Source: Acidimicrobiia bacterium (lineage in GTDB: Bacteria; Actinomycetota; Acidimicrobiia; Acidimicrobiales; Ilumatobacteraceae). From it: 6,928 nucleotides of DNA. Shown here piece after piece: positions 1-5,395 of the stretch (position 1 is the stretch's first letter; the number at the start of each line of letters is the position of its first letter). The notes below the pieces were generated by a model. The model ran no database searches. It had not been told where the DNA came from and saw nothing but the letters and a program-made list of their open reading frames with translations. Location: NCBI GenBank assembly GCA_030425785.1, contig JAUHYJ010000194.1:1-6928 (forward strand), given 5' to 3'. A program made the position numbers and the translations under genes.

Positions 1-744
1 GCGTACCCCAAGCCGGCGATCTGCGAGATGGGCGGCAAGAACCCGGTGATCGTCGACGCCAGCGCCGACCTCGACCTGGCCGTCGAGGGCGTGGCCCGCA
101 GTGCGTTCGGCTTCGCCGGCCAGAAGTGCTCGGCGGCATCTCGGGTCTTCGTCGACGCCTCGATCGCCGACGAGTTCACCGACCGGCTCGTCGCGCGGGC
201 CGAAGCGATCGGTCGCGTCGGCCCGCTCGAGCCGACTGGCTACCTCTCCCCCGTCGTCGACGACCGGGCACTCGAACGCTTCGCCGCCGTCGTCGCCGAC
301 GCACGCCACGACGGCGAGGTGCTCACCGGCGGCGAGCGCATCACCGACGGCGATCTGGCCAACGGCAACTTCGTCGCACCGACCGTCGTGCGGGTGCCCG
401 ACGATTCGACGATCTGGACGACCGAGCTGTTCCTGCCGCTGATCGCGGTGCGCGCCGTCGGGTCGCTCGACGAGGCGATCGACCGGTCGAACGCGGTGCC
501 GTTCGGCCTGACAGCCGGCCTGTTCGCGGAGGACGACGCGGCGATCGAGCGCTTCTTCGACCGCATCGAGGCCGGCGTCGTCTACGTCAACCGGGCGGCC
601 GGAGCGACGACGGGTGCGTGGCCGGGTGTGCAGCCCTTCGGCGGCTGGAAGCGCAGCGGTACCGCCGGCAAGCTGGGCGGCGGCCCCTACTACCTCCAGC
701 AGTACCTCCGCGAACAGTCCCGTACCCACGTCGTCCGCGGGTAG
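1..744 (+). CDS. Aldehyde dehydrogenase, 1-pyrroline-5-carboxylate dehydrogenase-like (C-terminal part, 5' truncated)
   Basis: The frame is open from base 1 and ends at TAG 742-744, so only the last 247 residues are present; the NAD-binding N-terminal half lies upstream. Visible ALDH landmarks are CEMGGKNP with the general-base Glu at residue 9, GQKCSA with the catalytic Cys at residue 43 (34 residues later, the family's usual distance), and ELFLP, whose Glu (residue 142) matches the NAD-ribose-binding Glu. The C-terminal stretch VNRAAGATTGAWPGVQPFGG followed by WKRSG resembles the end of 1-pyrroline-5-carboxylate (glutamate-semialdehyde) dehydrogenases, which oxidise the semialdehyde to glutamate with NAD+ in the last step of proline catabolism. 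One oddity is that the usual EIFGP motif reads ELFLP, with Leu for Gly. The superfamily is certain; the substrate is likely but not proven, and another aldehyde is possible. The gene converges on the MFS gene with 9 bases between the stop codons. Confidence 0.93.
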   Translation, partial: AYPKPAICEMGGKNPVIVDASADLDLAVEGVARSAFGFAGQKCSAASRVFVDASIADEFTDRLVARAEAIGRVGPLEPTGYLSPVVDDRALERFAAVVADARHDGEVLTGGERITDGDLANGNFVAPTVVRVPDDSTIWTTELFLPLIAVRAVGSLDEAIDRSNAVPFGLTAGLFAEDDAAIERFFDRIEAGVVYVNRAAGATTGAWPGVQPFGGWKRSGTAGKLGGGPYYLQQYLREQSRTHVVRG

Positions 745-758
745 CTCCCGGAGCTACC
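740..758. terminator. Palindrome spanning both convergent stop codons; possible bidirectional terminator
   Basis: The sequence reads GGTAGCTCC-C-GGAGCTACC: two perfect 9-base arms around one central C. The TAG of the dehydrogenase (742-744) and the TAG of the MFS gene (754-756, complementary strand) sit at mirror positions in the arms. In RNA, some central pairs would open to form the loop, leaving roughly 7-8 base pairs. No T-run follows on either strand, so it is not a textbook intrinsic terminator. A T-less hairpin terminator for both strands is the simplest reading; a protein-binding site is an alternative. Confidence 0.45.
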
Positions 759-1980
759 GGTTGGGCACGAGCCGATCGCGTTCGGCGGCGATCGAGCGCG
801 GGAGCAGGATCACCGACGACACCGCCATCAGCGCAGCGCCGAGGACGGCGAGCCAGCCGAGTGACACCCGGGCGATCACCAGATACGCGAACAGCGGTGC
901 CGCCACCGCACGCAGACCCGTGAAGAAGGTGTGCAGGCCCATGTAGTCGGCCGTGCGGCCGGGGGGCGCGAACTTGGTGACCCACAGCGTCCACATCAGA
1001 TCGCCACCCGCGAAGGCGAGGCCGAGCACGATCGACCCGGACCACAACCCGAGCCGGCTCGTCGACGAGAAGAACAGCACGACGTACGCGATGAACAGCA
1101 GGTTCAACCCGATGCGGATCGTGAACACCGACATCCGGTCGAAGACCCTCCCGAAGAACGTCGTCGTCAGGAGGCGCATGATCGACGGTACGGCGACCGT
1201 GAGCATCGTGATCGTCGCCGCGCTCGCCTCGATGCCGTACTTCGGCTCGCTCAGGTAGTCGACCCGCAGCGGCAGCAGCATCAGGTTTCCGAACCCCATG
1301 AACATCCACGACACGAGGATCAGGCGGAGCGCCGCGTCGGTGCGCAGCAGTTCGAACCGCGGCAGCGGGTGGCGACGGTCGCCGCGGATCTCACCGAGCG
1401 GCTGGCTCGGGAAGCGACGGTTGAGCACACTGAGTGTCGCCGCCGACAACGCCCCGACGGCGACGACCACCCGCCACTCGTCCATGTGCTCGGCCAGCCA
1501 CGCACCCATCGCGATCGACAGCGGCGCCGAGACCGCGACCTTGAGCACGATGCCGCGCCCGACGCGCGTCCCGCGTTCGGCGGCGGGGTAGTTCGACTCG
1601 TACGTCGCCGTCAACAACGGCAGGTTGATGTTGATCGCCGCGAGACCGACGACGACCCCGACCACGAACGCCACGAGCGACCCCCACGCCGACAACGCGA
1701 ATCCGATCGCGCCGACGGCGATCACCCAAGACGCCACGGTCATCGTGGCGACCGGGAGCCGACGCGCCATCGCCGTGACGAAGGTCGACAGCAGCAGTCC
1801 GACACCCGCCGACGCGGCGATCGTGCCGCGCGCCCAGCCCGGCGCGTCGAAGTGCTGGACGGCGATCGTCAGGAGCACCGAGGTCTCGAGGGGCAGGATG
1901 ACGCCGAGCGGGATCGAGCGCGCGAGGTCGGTCTGCTGTGTCCGCCGGACGACGGCAGGATCGTCGCTCGGGCGCGTCAC
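754..1980 (-). CDS. MFS transporter, 12 transmembrane helices, substrate unknown
   Basis: This is a membrane transport protein of about 408 residues, a usual length for a major facilitator. Hydrophobic segments lie near residues 24-42, 52-72, 78-96, 100-120, 140-162, 168-186, 217-237, 252-272, 288-306, 313-333, 350-370 and 374-393, giving two six-helix halves joined by a basic loop at about 187-216. A motif-A-like GRVFDRMS occurs at about 277-284 between helices 8 and 9; the equivalent loop after helix 2 is short (ARRLP). Members use ion gradients to move small solutes. Nothing in the sequence fixes the substrate or direction. The start is uncertain: GTG at 1980 begins 4 bases after the peptidase stop, while GTG at 1998 would add six residues and overlap that gene. 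Neither has a good Shine-Dalgarno, so translation is probably coupled to the upstream gene. Being last in a peptidase operon, it may handle amino acids, small peptides or their products; this is an inference. Confidence 0.88.
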   Translation of the reverse strand: MTRPSDDPAVVRRTQQTDLARSIPLGVILPLETSVLLTIAVQHFDAPGWARGTIAASAGVGLLLSTFVTAMARRLPVATMTVASWVIAVGAIGFALSAWGSLVAFVVGVVVGLAAININLPLLTATYESNYPAAERGTRVGRGIVLKVAVSAPLSIAMGAWLAEHMDEWRVVVAVGALSAATLSVLNRRFPSQPLGEIRGDRRHPLPRFELLRTDAALRLILVSWMFMGFGNLMLLPLRVDYLSEPKYGIEASAATITMLTVAVPSIMRLLTTTFFGRVFDRMSVFTIRIGLNLLFIAYVVLFFSSTSRLGLWSGSIVLGLAFAGGDLMWTLWVTKFAPPGRTADYMGLHTFFTGLRAVAAPLFAYLVIARVSLGWLAVLGAALMAVSSVILLPRSIAAERDRLVPNR

Positions 1981-1984
1981 CCCG

Positions 1985-3073
1985 TCAGTCTGGACCACTC
2001 GCCGGCGACCGCAGCAGATCGAGTACTCGGTCGACGGGCAGTCCCGGTACCACCCTCCCGCCGACGCCCTCGACGGTGTCGGCGACGAACAGCGCATTCA
2101 CGACCGCCTCCTCGGCGGCGTCGGCGACGGCCGAGAACACCGGCTCGAGCGAGCCGTCGGCGAGCCGGCGCCGCTCGACGATGCCGGTCTCGCCCTGGGC
2201 TCCGCGGTGGCCCGTCGACACGGCGAGGAAGATGTCACCGCTGCCGTGGTGGGCGACCGACCCGACGCGGGCGAGGCCGAGCCCGACACGCCGGGCGACC
2301 CGCTCGCACTGCCGGGCGTCGAGCGGGATGTCGGTGACGACGGCGCCGATGCAGGAGCCACCGGGGTCGGGCACCAGGTCGCCAGCCGTCGCCGCCGCGA
2401 GGTCGGGGCCGACGACCCGCCCGCCGAGCCGCAGCTGCTCGACAGCGCCGAAGTTGCACAGCAGGAGCACACCGACCGTTCCCAGTCCGTCGAGCCGCCG
2501 CGACGCTGTTCCGATGCCTCCCTTGTGGCCCATGGTGATCATGCCCGTCCCGGCACCCACGACGCCCTCGGCCACCGGGCCGCCGGTGGCCGTCGCGAAC
2601 GCCTCGACGACGTGCTCGCGCGTCAGCGACCGACGGGTGATGTCGTCGAGCGACGAGTCGTCGCACTCTCCGACGACCGGGATGACCACGTCGGTCACGC
2701 CCGCCGCGAGAGCGAGGTCGACCATCGCATCTGCGGCCCGTCCGACGTTGTGCGTCGACACCAGTGCGATCGGCGTCTCGATCACACCCCACTCACGGAT
2801 CTGGATCGACCCGGTGAGCTCGCCGGCGCCGTTGAGCACGGCGACACCTGCGGTCATCGGGCGGGCGTACATCTCGGCGAAGCCGTCCGGCACGATGGCG
2901 GTGACACCGGTCCGAGCCACGCCCGCGTCAGCGTCGGTCGGATCACGCCAGACCGTGACGTGCCCGACGCGAACGCCCGGCACGTCGGTGATCGCGTCGT
3001 GCTCGCCGGTCGGCAGCGTGCCGAACGTCAGGCCCAGCTCGCGGGCACGGGGACGAGGCGACGGCGGAGCCAC
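1985..3073 (-). CDS. P1 family peptidase (S58, DmpA-like N-terminal nucleophile aminopeptidase)
   Basis: The product has 362 residues, close to DmpA (about 375). Enzymes of this family cut themselves before a Ser or Thr that becomes the new N-terminal nucleophile; known members act as L- or D-aminopeptidases, beta-peptidyl aminopeptidases or nylon-oligomer hydrolases. Landmarks are ITDVPGVRVGHVTV (28-41), GAGTGMITMGHKGGIGTASR (173-192), LLLCNFGAVEQ with the probable oxyanion Asn207, PGGSCIGAVVTD with the likely cleavage at Gly239/Ser240, and HHGSGDIFLAVST (275-287), whose Ser278 and Asp280 match the active-site Ser and acid of DmpA. At 136-144 the sequence is ECDDSSLDD where DmpA has an E-T-(Y/W)-DG-type segment, so the substrate pocket may differ. 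No signal peptide is visible, so it is probably cytoplasmic. GTG 3073 is chosen because it places the family's first conserved block about 28 residues in; the frame stays open upstream but only as a shadow of the S9 gene. It starts 14 bases after that gene's stop. Confidence 0.92.
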   Translation of the reverse strand: MAPPSPRPRARELGLTFGTLPTGEHDAITDVPGVRVGHVTVWRDPTDADAGVARTGVTAIVPDGFAEMYARPMTAGVAVLNGAGELTGSIQIREWGVIETPIALVSTHNVGRAADAMVDLALAAGVTDVVIPVVGECDDSSLDDITRRSLTREHVVEAFATATGGPVAEGVVGAGTGMITMGHKGGIGTASRRLDGLGTVGVLLLCNFGAVEQLRLGGRVVGPDLAAATAGDLVPDPGGSCIGAVVTDIPLDARQCERVARRVGLGLARVGSVAHHGSGDIFLAVSTGHRGAQGETGIVERRRLADGSLEPVFSAVADAAEEAVVNALFVADTVEGVGGRVVPGLPVDRVLDLLRSPASGPD

Positions 3074-3087
3074 CGTCCGAGCGTAGG

Positions 3088-5244
3088 TCAGCCCGAGCGC
3101 GGGGTGAGGTGTCGCCCGAACCAGTCGAGCACCCGCTCCATCCGGTCGACGCGGCGGTCGGGGCGACCGTTGCTCGAGAACGTGTGGTACGAGTCGGGGT
3201 ACAGCACGTACTCGACCTCGATCTCCGGCCGGGTGCGGGCGAGGTGGCGCAGGGCCACGAAGAACTGTTCGTTGTCGGCGGCCGGGCAGCGCAGGTCGGC
3301 CTCGCCCTGCAGCATCAGCAACGGTGTCCGCACGTTCGCGACGTGACGAAGCGGCGACTGGCGCCAGAGCTTCGCGACTCCCTCCTCGGTGAACGGGTCG
3401 CCGAGCAGTGAGGTTCGGCAGTAGTCGGGCCCACAGTCGGAGTTCGCCCACACCGACAACTGGTTGGCGACCCCGTTCTCGGACACCGCGGCCCGGAACC
3501 GGTCGGTGGTCCCGACCAGCCAGTTGACGACGAAGCCGCCGTAGCTGAGTCCCATCACGCCGAGCCGGTCGGGGTCGGCCCACCCGAGGTCGACGACGTG
3601 ATCGACGGCCGCGTGGACGTCGTCGACGTCGACACCGCCCCAGTCGCCGAGCTGCGGTGTGATCCAGTCGCGCCCGTACCCCTGCCCGCCACGGATGTTG
3701 GGGAGCACGACCCGGTAGCCGGCACCGACGAGCATGATCACCTCGAGATGCGGCGACGGTGCCCAACCGCCGAGTGGCCCGCCGTGCACGTCGACGATCG
3801 TCGGCAATGCGGCGTCGCCGGCGCCGGGCGGCGACGCGACCCACGTCTCGACCGGTCCACCGGGTCCCGGCGCCTCGACGCGTCGCATCTCCGGCTGGAT
3901 CAGCCTGCGCTGCCACGCCGAACCGAACGTCGAGTGCGCACGGAAGCGGCGTTCGACGCGCGGAGCCCCGAGGTCGACCGTCATCACGTCCATCGCCCGT
4001 CCGGCGAGGGTGCCGAGCAGCACCACCCGACGATCGTCGGGCGCCGCCGGTGCGACGGCGAGCTGGTGCGTCGTCGCGTCGGCCCACGGCCCGGGCGTGT
4101 CGCGGCCAACGACCGCCGGTCGCTCGAGCGTGTCGCCGGTCGACCCGTCGATGACCCACCGCTCGGGCAGGCTGCGGCCCCGATCGGTGAGCGCCGCCAC
4201 GATCGTCGTCTCGTCGAGCCATTCGGGTCCGGTCCGCCCCGACACCATCCAGCCGTGGAGATCGGTGTCGCACCAGCTCCCGACCGGTCGGTCGAGCTCG
4301 GGTGACAGCTCGCGTGGCGAGCCCGATCCGTCGGCACGGGCGAGCACGAGGCCGGGCGACACGTCGTCGAGCGGGCCCTCGCCGTCGGGTCCGGTGTCAA
4401 GCGACCCCACGGCCACCAGCCAGCGGCCGTCGGGGCTGATCGCCGGCTTGGTCGCCGGCCCGGCGGCGCGCAGCACGAGGCGCGGCCGAGACCGTGGCGA
4501 TCGCGGCCCGGCGTCGACGTCGACCGACCAGATCGCCGTCGCGGGTCGGGTGTCGGCCTCGTCGCCGAGGTCGGCCTCGAACGCCACGGTCCGGCCGTCC
4601 GGGTACCAGGCGATCGACGACACGTTCCACTCGCCGTGCGTCACCCGGCGGGGCGCGGCCCCGCCGGTCAGGTCGACGACGAACAGGTGCGACCACCGGT
4701 CACGGTGACCGACCTCGTCCCAACGCCAGTCGGCACGGGTGATCCGCCGCGCCGTCGGCGGACGCCGCTTCGGATCGCGTGCGGCCCGTGACCCGAGCGG
4801 CGGGTGCGCCCCGACGAGCGAGCGCGGCGGGTCGACCTCGGCGACGAACGCGAGACGCGTCCCGTCCGGCGACCAGGCGATCTCGGAGACCGACCCGAAC
4901 CCCGGGCGGGCACCCCGCGGTGTGACCAGTCGGCTCCGACCACCGTCGACCGGCACGACCCACACCGCCGACGGCCGATCGTCGTCGTCGACCCACGACC
5001 TCACGAACGCCACCGTCGAACCGTCGGGCGACACACGCGGCCAGGTGTCGCGAACGCGGCCGTCGGTGAGCCGGGCCGGCGCACGACGTCGGGTCAGGTC
5101 GACTCGGAACAGATGCCCCTCGTACTCACCGCGACGCACGACACGCCGCACGACCACGGCGCTCGTGCCGCCGACGTCGACGTCGAGTTCCTCCACCACC
5201 ACGACCCGTTCGAGGTCACCGGGCACCATGGGGCGGCGTGTCAT
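3088..5244 (-). CDS. S9 family serine peptidase (prolyl oligopeptidase / acylaminoacyl-peptidase type)
   Basis: This 718-residue protein has the two-domain plan of the family. The N-terminal beta-propeller shows PD40-type blades such as SPDGSTVAF (72-80), WSPDGTRLAF (124-133), WYPDGRTVAF (213-222) and SPDGRWLVAVG (270-280). The C-terminal alpha/beta-hydrolase domain (about 460-718) has VDVHGGP, PNIRGGQGYG, then GLSYGG with nucleophile Ser567, EADLR with Asp650 and DSYHTF with His687, a complete triad in the right order. Such enzymes cleave short peptides or remove N-terminal acylated or dipeptide units; the propeller screens out large proteins. No signal peptide is seen, so it is probably cytoplasmic. 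ATG 5244 is preferred because a TANNNT-type -10 element (5252-5257) lies where it would start transcription at or next to this ATG. GTG 5274 (728 residues) and ATG 5229 (713) remain possible. It is the first gene of the presumed operon with the P1 peptidase and MFS genes. Exact specificity cannot be read from the sequence. Confidence 0.94.
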   Translation of the reverse strand: MTRRPMVPGDLERVVVVEELDVDVGGTSAVVVRRVVRRGEYEGHLFRVDLTRRRAPARLTDGRVRDTWPRVSPDGSTVAFVRSWVDDDDRPSAVWVVPVDGGRSRLVTPRGARPGFGSVSEIAWSPDGTRLAFVAEVDPPRSLVGAHPPLGSRAARDPKRRPPTARRITRADWRWDEVGHRDRWSHLFVVDLTGGAAPRRVTHGEWNVSSIAWYPDGRTVAFEADLGDEADTRPATAIWSVDVDAGPRSPRSRPRLVLRAAGPATKPAISPDGRWLVAVGSLDTGPDGEGPLDDVSPGLVLARADGSGSPRELSPELDRPVGSWCDTDLHGWMVSGRTGPEWLDETTIVAALTDRGRSLPERWVIDGSTGDTLERPAVVGRDTPGPWADATTHQLAVAPAAPDDRRVVLLGTLAGRAMDVMTVDLGAPRVERRFRAHSTFGSAWQRRLIQPEMRRVEAPGPGGPVETWVASPPGAGDAALPTIVDVHGGPLGGWAPSPHLEVIMLVGAGYRVVLPNIRGGQGYGRDWITPQLGDWGGVDVDDVHAAVDHVVDLGWADPDRLGVMGLSYGGFVVNWLVGTTDRFRAAVSENGVANQLSVWANSDCGPDYCRTSLLGDPFTEEGVAKLWRQSPLRHVANVRTPLLMLQGEADLRCPAADNEQFFVALRHLARTRPEIEVEYVLYPDSYHTFSSNGRPDRRVDRMERVLDWFGRHLTPRSG

Positions 5245-5251
5245 CGAGCGC

Positions 5252-5257
5252 ACTGTA
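5252..5257 (-). promoter_or_regulatory. Candidate -10 element for the S9 peptidase operon
   Basis: On the minus strand this reads TACAGT, fitting the TANNNT pattern of housekeeping actinobacterial promoters (four of six matches to TATAAT). Seven bases separate it from ATG 5244, the normal distance from a -10 box to the transcription start, so the mRNA may begin at or beside the start codon and be leaderless. No convincing -35 box is seen 17-18 bases upstream, which is common in such promoters. Prediction from position and pattern only. Confidence 0.35.
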
Positions 5258-5310
5258 CGACGCACGACACGCACTGGAACAGCCGCGCCGAGCCGTCACG
5301 AAGTTGGCGC

Positions 5311-5339
5311 TTGCGTTTCAGCCGCTGCATCGTCAGAAT
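5311..5339 (+). promoter_or_regulatory. Candidate promoter of the solute-binding protein gene
   Basis: TTGCGT (5311-5316) and CAGAAT (5334-5339) are separated by 17 bases and match the housekeeping -35 and -10 consensus at three or four of six positions each. Transcription would start near 5346 and give a leader of about 50 bases. This is the best-spaced pair I found in the divergent region; the region is also less GC-rich than its surroundings here. A weak, unproven call. Confidence 0.35.
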
Positions 5340-5356
5340 CACGCTCACCAAACCAA

Positions 5357-5370
5357 GGCGCTGCGGCGCC
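5357..5370 (+). other. Short inverted repeat (possible leader hairpin)
   Basis: GGCGC, a four-base loop TGCG, then GCGCC form a five-base-pair GC stem in the presumed mRNA leader of the solute-binding protein, ending 12 bases before its Shine-Dalgarno. It could stabilise the leader or bind a regulator. Short GC stems arise by chance in DNA of this composition, so confidence is low. Confidence 0.2.
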
Positions 5371-5382
5371 CCGTTCGTTTTC

Positions 5383-5390
5383 GAGAGGGA
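5383..5390 (+). promoter_or_regulatory. Ribosome binding site of the solute-binding protein gene
   Basis: GAGAGGGA precedes ATG 5396; its GAGG core (5385-5388) is 7 bases from the start codon, a normal distance. It is the only clear Shine-Dalgarno in the window and fixes this start, which also opens directly into a signal peptide. Confidence 0.8.
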
Positions 5391-5395
5391 ATTCG

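Noticed and set aside
1981..2097. Extension of the MFS gene upstream to 2097
   Set aside because: The extra residues overlap the conserved C-terminal coding part of the P1 peptidase and look unlike a membrane-protein N-terminus.
931..2337. A 468-residue open frame antisense to the MFS gene
   Set aside because: The translation is an Arg/Asp/Glu/Gln/His-rich repeat-like string, the expected complement of a hydrophobic membrane-protein gene in GC-rich DNA.
1625..3346. A 573-residue open frame antisense to the P1 peptidase and MFS genes
   Set aside because: It crosses the ends of three well-supported genes, is rich in Arg, Asp and His without any fold pattern, and has no ribosome site.
3074..4273. 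Extension of the P1 peptidase upstream to position 4273 (762 residues), suggesting a fusion
   Set aside because: The added part is an Arg-rich out-of-frame reading of the S9 gene with no family resemblance; the true protein begins near GTG 3073.
5245..5395. A small RNA, riboswitch or tRNA in the divergent region
   Set aside because: Only about 150 bases, with one weak five-pair hairpin and promoter-like boxes; no conserved riboswitch core or cloverleaf was recognisable.
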